This document shows positions 45,054-56,395 of a stretch of DNA of 64,000 bases, piece after piece. Within the stretch, counting starts at the first letter, position 1; each line of letters begins with the position of its first letter. The notes beneath the pieces were generated by a model. That model did no database searches. It was given only the letters and a program-made list of their open reading frames with translations, and had not been told where the DNA came from. Position numbers and translations under genes: made by a program. Source of the stretch: Nocardia terrae (GTDB lineage Bacteria > Actinomycetota > Actinomycetes > Mycobacteriales > Mycobacteriaceae); assembly GCF_009760405.1 (NCBI RefSeq), contig NZ_WRPP01000001.1, positions 434,001 through 498,000 of the forward strand. The letters are read 5' to 3'.

Positions 45054-45090
45054 GGGGTGGCTGACGGGACTCGAACCCGCGACACCCAGG
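45054..45090. repeat. Right attachment site within tRNA-His
   Basis: This 37-bp perfect direct repeat of 17199-17235 covers the tRNA 3' acceptor strand, T arm and part of the variable/anticodon stem. The repeat preserves a complete tRNA on this side. Confidence 0.92.
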
Positions 45091-45129
45091 ATCACAACCT
45101 GGTGCTCTACCAGCTGAACTACAGCCACC
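45056..45129 (-). tRNA. tRNA-His (anticodon GTG)
   Basis: The minus strand folds as a cloverleaf. The acceptor GTGGCTG pairs with CAGCCAC, with an encoded extra 5' G opposite C73, as required of histidine tRNAs. The D arm is AGTTCAGCTGGTAGAGC. The anticodon stem-loop CCAGGTTGTGATCCTGG gives GTG, and the T arm contains GGGTTCGAGTCCC. The CCA end is not encoded. It lies just downstream of orn, as in mycobacteria, and is the insertion target of the island. Confidence 0.96.
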
Positions 45130-45205
45130 ATTGCCGTAACTTTCCGGCGCGGTAGATATTAGCGTGCTGCCGTGACGAGTACCTAATCGGCTGTTCAGGT
45201 GGGGT

Positions 45206-45823
45206 TTAGCCGGCTTCGGGGGTGGGGGCTTCGGAGAGCTCGGCAGCCACGGCGGCGATCTCGGCGGTGGAGGGGCCGGGCGGGGCGACGAAGGCGGTGC
45301 GGCGGTAGTACTGGAGTTCGCGGATGGATTCCTGGATGTCGGCCAGGGCGCGGTGGGCGAGGCCCTTCTCGGGCTGGCCGAAGTAGATGCGCGGGTACCA
45401 GCGGCGGGCCAGTTCCTTGATGGAGCTGACGTCGATCATGCGGTAGTGCAGGTGGGCGTCCAGGGTCGGCATGTCGCGGGCGATGAAGCCGCGGTCGGTG
45501 GCGATGGAGTTGCCGGCCAGGGGGACCGTGCGCGGGGTGGGCACGTACTGCTTGATGTAGTCGAGGATCTGCTTCTCGGCTTCCTCGACCGACACGGTGG
45601 AGCGGCGGACCTCTTCGGTGAGCCCGGAGCGGGCGTGCATCTCGGTCACCACCGGCGGCATGGCGGCCAGGGCGGCGTCGTCGGCGTGGATCACGATGTC
45701 CACGCCCTCGCCGAGGATATTGAGGTCACTGTCGGTCACGAGCGCGGCCACTTCGATCAGCTTGTCGCTGTCGAGCTGTAGGCCGGTCATCTCGCAGTCC
45801 ATCCACACCACGTACTTGTCCAC
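45206..45823 (-). CDS. orn: Oligoribonuclease
   Basis: This 205-residue DEDDh exonuclease degrades two- to five-nucleotide RNAs and pGpG. The first acidic pair is D9 and E11 in WMDCEMTGL. Other motifs are [36 protein letters not shown], and [14 protein letters not shown] carrying the His and last Asp. It is slightly longer than the E. coli enzyme through a C-terminal tail rich in Ala, Glu and Pro. It is divergent from the DUF853 ATPase gene, the same neighbour as in M. tuberculosis (Rv2511 and Rv2510c). It is probably essential. Confidence 0.96.
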   Translation of the reverse strand: MDKYVVWMDCEMTGLQLDSDKLIEVAALVTDSDLNILGEGVDIVIHADDAALAAMPPVVTEMHARSGLTEEVRRSTVSVEEAEKQILDYIKQYVPTPRTVPLAGNSIATDRGFIARDMPTLDAHLHYRMIDVSSIKELARRWYPRIYFGQPEKGLAHRALADIQESIRELQYYRRTAFVAPPGPSTAEIAAVAAELSEAPTPEAG

Positions 45824-46018
45824 CCGCCAAACCCTAGCCCTTCGCCGCGCGGTGGCTCGGATGCCCGGCCGCGTCGAGGCCGCTCACCCACCCGACCGGG
45901 CAGTATCGTTCTCACCAGATCCGCGCATAACGAGCGGTCGGCATGTTGGTTGGGCAGTTCCAGAGAGCATCACGTTCGCAGGGCAGTCGCAGTTGGCAGA
46001 GCAGACGGAGGAAGCGCG

Positions 46019-47764
46019 ATGACCACCCCGCAGGAGAAGGCAGCGGCGGCACGGAAAGCGGCGGAGGAGGCTGCGCGGATCGCGGCCGAAGCGGCGGCGG
46101 CCGCCGAGGCCGCGGAGAAGGAAGCGGCGGATCAGGATGCCGCCGACCAGGCGGCTGCCGCGGCGGCCGATTCGGCGACGAAGACCGAGAGCAAGGCGAA
46201 AGGCGCTGCGGCGAGCGCCGGTTCGGCCGACAAGGACGAGGCGGCCGCGCTGGAGATCGCGGCGGGTTACGCGATGGAGGGGCTGGCCCTCGAGCTCGGC
46301 ACCGTCATCGTCGGCGGCAGTGTGCATCCCGATGCGCGCGTACGGATTCCGATGAAGACCATGAACCGCCACGGCTTGGTCGCGGGCGCGACCGGTACCG
46401 GCAAGACCAAGACCGTGCAGGGGATCGCCGAGCAGCTCTCGGCGGCGGGCGTGCCGGTGGTGCTGGCCGACATCAAGGGCGACCTGTCGGGTCTGGCGCA
46501 GCCGGGAACGTCCAATGACAAGCTGCTGGCCCGCGCGCAGGAGACCGGCGACCCGGACTGGAAACCGCAGGGCTTCCCGTGCGAATTCGTCTCCCTCGGC
46601 ACCGAGGGCATCGGCATTCCGATCCGCGCCACCATCACCTCGTTCGGCCCGATCCTGCTCAGTAAGGCGCTGGGGCTCAACGAAACCCAGGAATCCACCC
46701 TGGGCCTGATCTTCCACTGGTCGGATCAGAACGGCCTGGCGCTGCTGGACCTGAAGGACCTGCGCGCGGTGATCCAGTACCTCATCAGCCCCGAGGGCAA
46801 GGAGGATCTCAAGGGGATCGGCGGCGTCTCCGCCCAGACCGCGGGCGTGATCCTGCGCGCACTGGTGAATCTGGAGGCCGACGGCGGCGATACCTTCTTC
46901 GGCGAACCGGAACTGGAGCCCGCCGACCTCATGCGCACCGCGGGCGGCCAGGGCATCATCACCCTGTTCGAACTGGGCGCGCAGGCATCGCGGCCGCAGA
47001 TGTTCTCGACCTTCCTGATGTGGGTGCTGGCCGACCTGTTCCAGACCCTGCCCGAGGTTGGCGACATGGAAAAACCCAAGCTGGTGTTCATCTTCGACGA
47101 GGCGCACCTGCTGTTCAACGGCGCGTCCAAGGCGTTCCTGAACCAGGTCGAGCAGACGGTCAAACTGATCCGCTCCAAGGGCGTCGGCGTGTTCTTCTGC
47201 ACCCAGCTGCCCACCGACATCCCGAACTCGGTGCTCTCCCAGCTGGGTGCGCGCATCCAGCACGCGCTGCGCGCCTTCACGCCGGAAGATCAAGCGGCAC
47301 TGTCGAAAACGGTCCGAACCTACCCCAAGACCGCCACCTACGACCTCGAAAAGGCGCTCACCTCACTGGGTATCGGTGAAGCGGTGGTCACGGTGCTGTC
47401 GGAGAAGGGCGCGCCCACCCCGGTCGCCTGGGCCCGCATGCAGCCGCCGCGTTCGCTCATGGACACCATCGGCGACGACGGAATCCGCTCGCGCGCGCAG
47501 CAATCCACGCTGTACGGCAAGTACGGTGCCACCATCGACGCGGATTCGGCCTACGAGATCCTGACCGAGAAGCTGGCGGCTGCCGCGCAGGCGCAGGAGG
47601 AGGCCCCCGCCAAGGCTCCGCGTTCGTCCAAACCGGCCCCCGCCCCGGAGTCCATGGCCGAGCAGATCGTGAACAACCCCGCGTTCAAGAACTTCCTGCG
47701 ATCCGCCGCCACCGTCGCGGGCCGCGAAATCAGCCGCAGCATCTTCGGTACCCGTAAGCGCTGA
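46019..47764 (+). CDS. DUF853 (HerA-like) P-loop ATPase
   Basis: This 581-residue protein has an N-terminal segment of about 75 residues of Ala/Glu/Lys repeats, probably coiled coil. A HerA/FtsK-type ATPase follows, with Walker A GLVAGATGTGKTKTVQGIAEQL, KGDLSGLAQPG, Walker B KLVFIFDEAHLLFNGA and GVGVFFCTQLPTDIP. The last 60 residues are Pro/Ala-rich and end in a basic SRSIFGTRKR. It corresponds in family and place to Rv2510c. The cellular role of DUF853 proteins is not settled; DNA translocation is an inference. The start at 46019 (MTTPQEKAAAAR) follows GGAGGAAG. Confidence 0.88.
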   Translation: MTTPQEKAAAARKAAEEAARIAAEAAAAAEAAEKEAADQDAADQAAAAAADSATKTESKAKGAAASAGSADKDEAAALEIAAGYAMEGLALELGTVIVGGSVHPDARVRIPMKTMNRHGLVAGATGTGKTKTVQGIAEQLSAAGVPVVLADIKGDLSGLAQPGTSNDKLLARAQETGDPDWKPQGFPCEFVSLGTEGIGIPIRATITSFGPILLSKALGLNETQESTLGLIFHWSDQNGLALLDLKDLRAVIQYLISPEGKEDLKGIGGVSAQTAGVILRALVNLEADGGDTFFGEPELEPADLMRTAGGQGIITLFELGAQASRPQMFSTFLMWVLADLFQTLPEVGDMEKPKLVFIFDEAHLLFNGASKAFLNQVEQTVKLIRSKGVGVFFCTQLPTDIPNSVLSQLGARIQHALRAFTPEDQAALSKTVRTYPKTATYDLEKALTSLGIGEAVVTVLSEKGAPTPVAWARMQPPRSLMDTIGDDGIRSRAQQSTLYGKYGATIDADSAYEILTEKLAAAAQAQEEAPAKAPRSSKPAPAPESMAEQIVNNPAFKNFLRSAATVAGREISRSIFGTRKR

Positions 47765-47768
47765 TCGG

Positions 47769-47800
47769 CGAGCGGCACACCCATCGGGGTGTGCCGCTCG
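47769..47800. terminator. Bidirectional terminator
   Basis: CGAGCGGCACACCC pairs with its perfect complement across an ATCG loop, between the converging DUF853 and decarboxylase genes. Confidence 0.75.
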
Positions 47801-47806
47801 GCGATA

Positions 47807-49153
47807 TCAGTGGCCGATGTCGCGGCACATGAGGTCGTCGATGGTCTCGCGGCGGATCAGTTCGCGGGAGCTGCCGTCGCGGACGGCGACGATCGGCGGG
47901 CGGCCCACGCCGTTGTAGGACGAGGCCAGGCTGTGGTGGTACGCGCCCGTGCAGGGCATGGCCAGCACCTCGCCGGGACGCAGGTCGGCGGGCAGGCGGA
48001 CATCGCGGGCGAGGATGTCGCCCGCCTCGCAGTAGCGGCCCGCGACGGTGGCGGTCATGTGCGGGCCGGTGGGGTGGCGGTTGACCACGACGGCGTCGTA
48101 GCGGGCGCCGTAGAGCGCCACGCGCGGGTTGTCGCTCATGCCGCCGTCGACGGTGACGTAGGTGTGCCCGTCCTCGACGTGCTTGACCGACAGCACCCGG
48201 TACAGGGTGACGCCCGCGCGGGCCACGATGGCGCGGCCGGGCTCCAACGAGATTCGGGGGCGCGGGAATCCGTGCCGGGCGCACGCCGCGTCGAGCGAGT
48301 CCTCGATGATGTCGGCCAGCTCGGCCAGGTTCATCTCCGCGTCCCCGCTGCGGTAGGCGACCGCATGCCCGCCGCCCAGATCGAGATCGGTCAGGGTGAC
48401 GCCGAATTCGTCACGGATGCGGGCCATTTCGGCGACCATGCGGCGCACCGCCTCGCCGTAGGGGAAGGTGTCGTGGATCTGCGAGCCGATGTGGCAGTGC
48501 AGGCCGGCGAATTCCAGATTCGGTTGCCGCACAATGCGATCCACCGCTTCCTTGACAGCCTGGCCGCCGATCGGGAAGCCGAACTTCTGGTCGCTCACCC
48601 CGGTCCGCACGGCCGGATGCCCGTGCACGTCGATATCGGGGGTGACCCGCAGCAGCACCCGCTGCGGCCGCTCGGCCAGCGTCGAGAGCAGGGTGATCTC
48701 GGTCAGCGAGTCGACGACGATGCGCCCGACCCCGCAGTTGACGGCCGTCTCCAGTTCGGTGAACGGCTTTCCGTTGCCGTGCAGCACGATTCGCCGCGGA
48801 TCGGTCCAAGAGGACAGCGCGACGGCCAGTTCCCCGGCGGAGCACACATCCAGCGACAGTCCCTCGTCGGCGATCCATTCGGCGACCGCGCGGGTCAGCA
48901 GCGCCTTGCCCGCGTAGATGATCTCGGCGTCGGGAAAACGCTTGCGGTAGGCCTGGCAGCGCCCGCGCACCTCGCCCTCGTCGAGGACGTAGGTGGGTGT
49001 CCCGTACTGGTCGGCTATGTCGGCCAGCGCGACACCGCCGACCGTGATACGTCCGTCGCCGTCGTAATGGGTCTCGGCCGGCCAGATGGCCGGGTCGAGG
49101 CGGGGCACCATGCCCCCGTCACGCAGCGACGGAAAGATCTCGAGCAGCGTCAA
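47807..49153 (-). CDS. Diaminopimelate decarboxylase-like PLP enzyme (LysA family)
   Basis: This 448-residue protein of fold-type III has the PLP lysine K83 in IIYAGKAL, HCHIGSQI, the phosphate-binding LGGGHAV, RISLEPGRAIVA and the active-site Cys in GRYCEAGD. LysA removes CO2 from meso-diaminopimelate to make lysine. The TTG at 49153 (LTLLEIFPSL) is chosen because AGGAG lies seven bases upstream; the frame also allows GTG 49198. Biosynthetic lysA in these bacteria usually adjoins argS and hom, so this copy beside cmrA and the Rv2510c homologue may be a paralogue with another amino-acid substrate. Confidence 0.85.
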   Translation of the reverse strand: MTLLEIFPSLRDGGMVPRLDPAIWPAETHYDGDGRITVGGVALADIADQYGTPTYVLDEGEVRGRCQAYRKRFPDAEIIYAGKALLTRAVAEWIADEGLSLDVCSAGELAVALSSWTDPRRIVLHGNGKPFTELETAVNCGVGRIVVDSLTEITLLSTLAERPQRVLLRVTPDIDVHGHPAVRTGVSDQKFGFPIGGQAVKEAVDRIVRQPNLEFAGLHCHIGSQIHDTFPYGEAVRRMVAEMARIRDEFGVTLTDLDLGGGHAVAYRSGDAEMNLAELADIIEDSLDAACARHGFPRPRISLEPGRAIVARAGVTLYRVLSVKHVEDGHTYVTVDGGMSDNPRVALYGARYDAVVVNRHPTGPHMTATVAGRYCEAGDILARDVRLPADLRPGEVLAMPCTGAYHHSLASSYNGVGRPPIVAVRDGSSRELIRRETIDDLMCRDIGH

Positions 49154-49296
49154 GAGTGTCTCCTGTGGGGGTCCCCGCTTTCTCTTATGCGGGGCCACTT
49201 CAGGAGTACGCCCGTACCGGTAGCCGGTGAACCTCCGGCTACGCGGCTTTGACGACGCTCGGGCGGATCCTTACGGGTTGTTGACCACCGAGGCGG

Positions 49297-50091
49297 TCAC
49301 TCGCCCAGTTTCTTGTAGGCGGCCCCGGCCACCACCGAGGTGATCGACCGCGGCCCGAACTGGCCGACCACGCTCATACCCTTGCTGATCAGGCCCGGAA
49401 CCACGCGCATCTTGTTGCGGGCGAGCGCGTCGATGGTGATCTTGGCGGTGTGGGCGGCGGTGACCCAGATGAACTCCGGGATCTTGTTGCCCATCTCCTC
49501 CTGGTCCGGGTTGTCGGTGCGCACCGGCCCGGGGGCCAGCAGCGTGACGTGCACGCCGGTGCCCTTGAGCTCCCCGCGCAGCGACTCGGAGAAGGTGTTG
49601 ACGAACGCCTTGGACGCCGAATAGGTGGTGTTGTGCGGAATCGGCATATTGCCCGCCGCGGACCCGGTGATCATGATGCCGCCCGCGCGGCGCTCCAGCA
49701 TGCCCGGCAGCACGGCCAGCGTGAGGTCGTGCACCGCAACGGCATTGAGTTCCATGATGTCGCGCTCGTAGTCCAGATCCAGCTTGGCCAGCGGGCCGAA
49801 GGTGGCGACACCGGCGTTGTTGCACAGGATCGCGATCTCGCGCGCGGCCAGTTCCTTGGCCAGCGGGGCACGCTGGTCGCGGTCGGACAGGTCCACCGCG
49901 CGCACCTCGGCGGTGATCCCGTATCGGTCGGTCAGCCGCTGTGCCAGCTCGGCCATCAGGTCGCCGCGCCGGGCGACGAGGATCAGCGAGTAGCCCCGCG
50001 AGGCAAGCTCTTCGGCGAGGGCGACGCCGATCCCGGAGGAGGCTCCGGTGACGACGGCACGATTGTCGGCGGTGGGTGCAGGCAGGCTCAC
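49297..50091 (-). CDS. cmrA: Short-chain dehydrogenase CmrA (mycolate beta-keto reductase)
   Basis: This 264-residue classical SDR has the NADP loop AVVTGASSGIGVALAEELA, NNAGVATFGPL, the Ser in GSAAGNMPIP and the YSASKAF active-site Tyr and Lys. The string LNAVAVHDLTLAVLPGM followed by FVNTFSESLRGEL closely matches what I know of Rv2509. CmrA reduces the 3-oxo intermediate to mature mycolate, the last step of mycolic acid synthesis, and acts at the cytoplasmic side. The start is taken as GTG 50091 (VSLPAPTADN) because family N-termini begin there. Neighbouring orn and DUF853 genes repeat the mycobacterial order. Confidence 0.88.
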   Translation of the reverse strand: MSLPAPTADNRAVVTGASSGIGVALAEELASRGYSLILVARRGDLMAELAQRLTDRYGITAEVRAVDLSDRDQRAPLAKELAAREIAILCNNAGVATFGPLAKLDLDYERDIMELNAVAVHDLTLAVLPGMLERRAGGIMITGSAAGNMPIPHNTTYSASKAFVNTFSESLRGELKGTGVHVTLLAPGPVRTDNPDQEEMGNKIPEFIWVTAAHTAKITIDALARNKMRVVPGLISKGMSVVGQFGPRSITSVVAGAAYKKLGE

Positions 50092-50182
50092 GACATCGCA
50101 GCCTACCGATGCCGACCGGGGCAGGGAGGGCGGAGTGCGGATGGGGTCGCCGAAACCGGCGACACCCACCGCGCAGATCTGA

Positions 50183-50608
50183 TCAGCCCGCGTTGGCGGT
50201 GCAGTGCGTACGGACGATCTTCGCGTAGCTCGGCTCCGCGCTACCCAGGCTCACCAGCAGCGGGTTCGGGTCGGCGCCGAGCTGAGACATGGCATTGCGC
50301 TCGGCCTCGGCCTGGTTGCGACCGGTCGCGAAGACGAGGTTGTCGTCGCGACGCGCGACCGTGCCGCAACCGTTTACCCAGCGCAGTTTGACCACGCAGT
50401 TGGTGTAGCCGCACTGGTCCAGCGCGCTGGCGTCGGCGCGACCCTGGTCGGAAGTGTCCCAGGCGGCGCCGAACTGCCAGGAGTCGCCCAGATCGGCGAC
50501 GGCGATCGCGCCGAACAGGTCACCGGCGGCGTTCGCGGTGCCGAAGGTGCCGGAGAACACTGCGGCGCAGGCCGCGACGCCCAGGGCTGCTTTACGTGTC
50601 AGAGTCAT
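50183..50608 (-). CDS. Secreted DUF4189 protein
   Basis: This 141-residue protein begins MTLTRKAALGVAACAAVFSGTFGTANAAG, a signal peptide with cleavage after ANA. The mature region has the DUF4189 pattern: FGAIAVADLGDSWQFGAAWD, SALDQCGYTNCVVKLRWVNGCGTVARRDD and GRNQAEAERNAMSQL. Three central cysteines and one near the end may pair. DUF4189 domains are extracytoplasmic and of unclear function. ATG 50608 follows GGGGGAGGAA. Confidence 0.87.
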   Translation of the reverse strand: MTLTRKAALGVAACAAVFSGTFGTANAAGDLFGAIAVADLGDSWQFGAAWDTSDQGRADASALDQCGYTNCVVKLRWVNGCGTVARRDDNLVFATGRNQAEAERNAMSQLGADPNPLLVSLGSAEPSYAKIVRTHCTANAG

Positions 50609-50736
50609 AGAGAATTCCTCCCCCAAGATCGGTGAATCATTTGCTCCGTGATCATGGCAGGGTGGTACGACAGCCCCCGACCGTCTGAATCGGTTGCCGT
50701 ATAGGTCATTTCGGTTCCGGGCGGAAACATGACGAA

Positions 50737-50761
50737 GGCCCCGCCCGGATTCGGCGGGGCC
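50737..50761 (-). terminator. Hairpin terminator
   Basis: GGCCCCGCC and GGCGGGGCC form a 9-bp stem with a seven-base loop downstream of the minus-strand secreted-protein gene that stops at 50789. Confidence 0.6.
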
Positions 50762-50788
50762 TCCTTCGACGCAGCGGCGAGAAGCCGC

Positions 50789-51295
50789 TCAGCCCAGGGT
50801 GACCGACTGGATCGGCGCGCTGATGCTGCGCGCGCCGTCGGACATGCACGGGCCGACCATCCCGGCCGGGTTGTCGAGCGGGCCCGTGTTGACCACGAGG
50901 TTGGTGCCGGCGCCGGGGCCGGACGTCGCGGGCAGGGTGTTGCTGGCGGCGGGTGGCACGGTGCCGCCGGGGACGTGGAACGGACCACTCACATGGGTCT
51001 TGTCGCCGTTGTTCCAGAGCAGATCGGCGTCGACGGTGGCATTCACGTCGTTGCAGTTGCCGGTGCCGGTGAAGGTGCCCTCGACACTCTTCAGGTCGCA
51101 GCCGCTGAAGGTGCCGCTGACGGTTCCGTTGACCGGGCCGTCGGACATGCCGATCGGGCTGGTCTGGATATCGAGGTTGCCGCCGGTGCAGGAGGCGGTG
51201 CCGGTGGCGGCCGCGGCCTGCGGTGACAGGGCGAAGAGCACGCCGCCGACGAGGGTCGTGCACGCCAGCGCGAACGTCTTACGGGGTGATGCCAG
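50789..51295 (-). CDS. Secreted hypothetical protein with probable CTG start
   Basis: This protein of about 168 residues has the signal peptide ASPRKTFALACTTLVGGVLFALSPQAAAA. The mature domain is rich in Thr, Gly and Asn (GNLDIQTSPIGMSDGPVNGTVSGTFSGC) with four or five cysteines. The best ribosome-binding site, AAGGAG, is followed ten bases later by CTG at 51295, exactly where the signal peptide should begin. No ATG, GTG or TTG lies in frame nearby, and the nearest ATG at 51406 would add 37 atypical residues. No family is recognised with certainty. Confidence 0.65.
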   Translation of the reverse strand: MASPRKTFALACTTLVGGVLFALSPQAAAATGTASCTGGNLDIQTSPIGMSDGPVNGTVSGTFSGCDLKSVEGTFTGTGNCNDVNATVDADLLWNNGDKTHVSGPFHVPGGTVPPAASNTLPATSGPGAGTNLVVNTGPLDNPAGMVGPCMSDGARSISAPIQSVTLG

Positions 51296-51434
51296 TGAAG
51301 ATCGTCTCCTTGGATCAGTGCAGAACAGTGCAGATCGAATGGGCGATGCAGTGGCGAAACGGGGGGAACTATACCCATGGCGCGCGCAGCGGCGTAATGC
51401 CCGCATCTGGGCAGGGCTTGCCCTTCGTCGGTGT

Positions 51435-52051
51435 CTAATCCCGCTGGCGAGAAGCCGTCTCAGTGTTACGAGACGGAGGAGTCACAAACGCTATGCCCCA
51501 GGTCAGGTGGCCGTGCCAGACACTGGCAATTCGACCGCCCTGGACTGCCGGTTTGGCGTCACCGATTGGGCCACCGGCCGCTCGAACGGCGGCAATTGTG
51601 GCGTCGAGGTCGGGGGTCGTGAATGCGGCCCCCACCAAGGCGGGTGGACGTCCCGAGCTCACCACCTCGAGGAACGGCTCGCCCACGCGGTAGAATGCCA
51701 TCTCGGGGCCTTCCGGACCTCGGGGAAAGAAGCGGCGGCGCGGCGGAATGCCCAGCACGGCGGTCAGATTGGTGACCGCCTCGTTCAGCTCGGGCACCCA
51801 GTACACGACGTGGTCGATCTTCGTCACACCGTTCGGATGCGCGGGGATCCAATCGGACGCGGGCGCTGTAGATTCCAGATGCCGGATACCGAGAACCTCA
51901 GGGGCGGAGTGGGTTTCGTCGAAGCCCCAGGCGGCCTCGCCCAGGACGCAGTCGACCGCGCCGATGCGCACGCGGCCGTCGGTGACGGTGAAACCCAGTG
52001 CCGCCCAGGACTGCTCGTCTCCGGGCAGTCCCAGGCGGGTGAGGTTGGGCA

Positions 52052-52052
<1 letters not shown>
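51435..52052 (-). CDS. VOC-superfamily (glyoxalase-like) protein
   Basis: This 205-residue protein has one clear VOC module, TKIDHVVYWVPELNEAVTNLTAVLGIPPRRRFF, then MAFYRVGEPFLEVVSS and ATIAAVRAAGGPIG, ending with WGIAFVTPPS. The N-terminal part, about 75 residues, is a degenerate second half. Metal ligands are probably H in the IDHVVY strand and E in PFLEVV. Its ATG overlaps the TAA of fadH (TAATG), so it is translated as the third gene of the padR-fadH operon. The substrate may relate to acyl or aldehyde products, which is an inference from context. Confidence 0.78.
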
Positions 52053-54670
<2,618 letters not shown>

Positions 54671-54678
54671 CTACAGGA

Positions 54679-54706
54679 CGTACTATGCAATTCAGTGCAT
54701 AGTACG
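54679..54706. promoter_or_regulatory. PadR operator candidate
   Basis: CGTACTATGCA-attcag-TGCATAGTACG is an 11-bp perfect inverted repeat centred about 38 bases upstream of the padR start. PadR proteins bind such ATGCA-like dyads. Confidence 0.7.
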
Positions 54707-54832
54707 GCGGGTCGCGGAGAGCGCGCCCGACACCCTGGTTAACGCGCCCGCTCGGAGGGCGGATTTCAGAGCGAATCAAACGCCCGCGAGTGCTGGGCGG
54801 AGGACACTGAACTGGCGACAGGGGAGGCAGCC

Positions 54833-55786
54833 GTGCGTTCGAAACTCACCACCATCGGAGCGGCGGTACTCATCGCGACATCGGCGATGCTCATGACCGC
54901 GTGCAATGACAAGGACACCGCCAAGGGCTCACCGGCGACCTCGGTGAGCGCGGTCGCGCCGGGCGGGGCGGATCGGTCCACCACGACCGCCAAGGCGGGC
55001 GGCTCGAATTCGCAAGCGACCGTGCGGACAATAAATAAGACCGGTTGGTACGAGGGCTTCGAGATCACCGTGGACAAGGCCACCGTCACGCCGGACGAAT
55101 TCGGCGGCGCGAAGGTGCTGGTCGACATCACCTACAAGAACACCTCCACCAAGGACGGGACGCTCGACATCGTCCCCGGCGTGGAGGTCGGTGGCGCGCT
55201 CGATCCAGGGGCGGGCTGGGACACTCCGACCGTGCCCGGAAAGGGTTCGGCCGCAGGTGATGTCACCACCACCGTGAAGAAGCTGGACAGTGCCGACCAT
55301 CTGCTCGACACCGTCACCGTCGTCTACGGCACCGCCGCCGACAATCAGACCAAGATCCCGTTGAAGGCCGACACCAAGGCCGACAGCGTCGCGCCGAAGA
55401 CCCTGAATGTCTCGGGCAAGCTGGTCCAGGACCAGACCACCGTCGAGATCACCGGCGGCACGATCACACCCAGTTACAAGAAGGGTGAACGCAACAAGAT
55501 GGATCTGGCCCTGCACATCAAGCTGGTCGGCGGCTCCGGGATCGCCGCGGGCGGTTCGAACATCTTCTACGAGTACTTCAGCATCAAGACCCCGGACGGC
55601 CAGTCCGTCGTGGCCGATATCCGCGGCCCCATCGACGAACTGCTCGATCGCAACCAAACCATCGACAAGGCCGACCTTTTCGCCATCTTCGTCGTCCCCT
55701 CACCGGGCACCGGACCCTACGTGGTGAGCTACGACGCGACCAAGGGCGCGAGCGCCGCGCCCAGCTACTCCTTCACGGTCAGCTGA
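54833..55786 (+). CDS. Lipoprotein of unknown function
   Basis: This 317-residue protein begins (GTG start) MRSKLTTIGAAVLIATSAMLMTACNDK. The lipobox LMTAC places the acylated cysteine at residue 24. A Ser/Thr/Gly-rich linker follows to about 65, and then the two-part beta-sandwich-like region, with GWYEGFEITVDKATVTPDEFGGAKVLVDITYKN and LNVSGKLVQDQTTVEITGGTITPSYKKGERNKMDLALHIKL. The repeated GFEI/VEIT strands suggest a duplicated immunoglobulin-like fold exposed on the cell surface. No catalytic motif is seen. It is divergent from padR and convergent with the flavodoxin. Confidence 0.82.
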   Translation: MRSKLTTIGAAVLIATSAMLMTACNDKDTAKGSPATSVSAVAPGGADRSTTTAKAGGSNSQATVRTINKTGWYEGFEITVDKATVTPDEFGGAKVLVDITYKNTSTKDGTLDIVPGVEVGGALDPGAGWDTPTVPGKGSAAGDVTTTVKKLDSADHLLDTVTVVYGTAADNQTKIPLKADTKADSVAPKTLNVSGKLVQDQTTVEITGGTITPSYKKGERNKMDLALHIKLVGGSGIAAGGSNIFYEYFSIKTPDGQSVVADIRGPIDELLDRNQTIDKADLFAIFVVPSPGTGPYVVSYDATKGASAAPSYSFTVS

Positions 55787-55809
55787 GAACCGCTGCGCGC
55801 CCGGTCTTT

Positions 55810-56268
55810 TCAGGCTCCGGCGGTTACCCGGGCGCGCAGCCCGGCGGCGAATGCCCGCGCGGCGTCCACGTCCGTGGCATCGGGCCTGCCCTTGTTGATG
55901 CCGCCGACCAGCCGCAGGGGAGCCCAGGTATCGAAGGCCCGCACCGCGAAGGTGTCGGCCACCTCGAAACCGGCTCGCGTGACCAGTCGTGTCATCGGCC
56001 AGATCTGCGGCGGGAACCCACTGGTGACGTACACGAATGCCTTGCCGCGCCGCTCCTTCGGCAGGTTTCGCACGAACGCGCGCAGCCGCGGGTGGAACCT
56101 CTGGTGGAAGATCCCCGACCCGAACCCCACCACGTCGTACGACCCGAGCTGATTCACGTCGACCTGCTCGGGCTCCACGACGGTCGCCTCCAACACTTCC
56201 CCCATGGCCTCGGCGATCCGCCGAGTATTGCCGTGCGACACCGAAACACACACGATCAGGGCCTTCAT
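55810..56268 (-). CDS. Flavodoxin-like protein
   Basis: This 152-residue protein begins MKALIVCVSVSHGNTRRIAEAMGEVL, the FMN phosphate loop. It continues with YDVVGFGSGIFHQRFHPRLRAFVRNLP and KAFVYVTSGFPP, the loops that bracket the isoalloxazine ring. It resembles the flavodoxin-fold proteins related to HemG and FldA, which act in electron transfer. ATG 56268 has AAGGAG seven bases upstream. Its redox partner is not visible. Confidence 0.88.
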   Translation of the reverse strand: MKALIVCVSVSHGNTRRIAEAMGEVLEATVVEPEQVDVNQLGSYDVVGFGSGIFHQRFHPRLRAFVRNLPKERRGKAFVYVTSGFPPQIWPMTRLVTRAGFEVADTFAVRAFDTWAPLRLVGGINKGRPDATDVDAARAFAAGLRARVTAGA

Positions 56269-56382
56269 CACTGCACTCCTTCGTTCCCCGGACGATTCGG
56301 ACATGCTCTGTGACACCGCCCGCCCCCGCGACCGTGACACCGCCATCGTGTGTCGCCGGTCACCTTTGTCGGCGTCTGCGCG

Positions 56383-56395
56383 TATACAGACACCA
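56383..56395 (+). promoter_or_regulatory. Probable leaderless promoter of the VOC gene
   Basis: A TATACA hexamer ends six bases before the ATG at 56395, and no ribosome-binding site is present. This spacing suggests that transcription starts at the A of the ATG. Confidence 0.45.

Larger units (their letters stand above)
17199..45090. mobile_element. tRNA-His-integrated mobilizable genomic island (~27.9 kb)
   Basis: The segment lies between two perfect 37-bp copies of the tRNA-His 3' end. A tyrosine integrase (43,655-44,953) is immediately next to the intact tRNA, with two excisionase-like HTH genes before it. A MobF relaxase-helicase (34,067-38,980) is the only conjugation gene seen; there is no recognisable TraB/FtsK, coupling protein or VirB4. 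The element therefore fits an integrative mobilizable element, or a conjugative one that has lost transfer genes. Internal DNA is visibly less GC-rich than the flanks. Most cargo genes resemble nucleic-acid-targeting or toxin-antitoxin functions, as in anti-phage defence islands. Confidence 0.88.
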
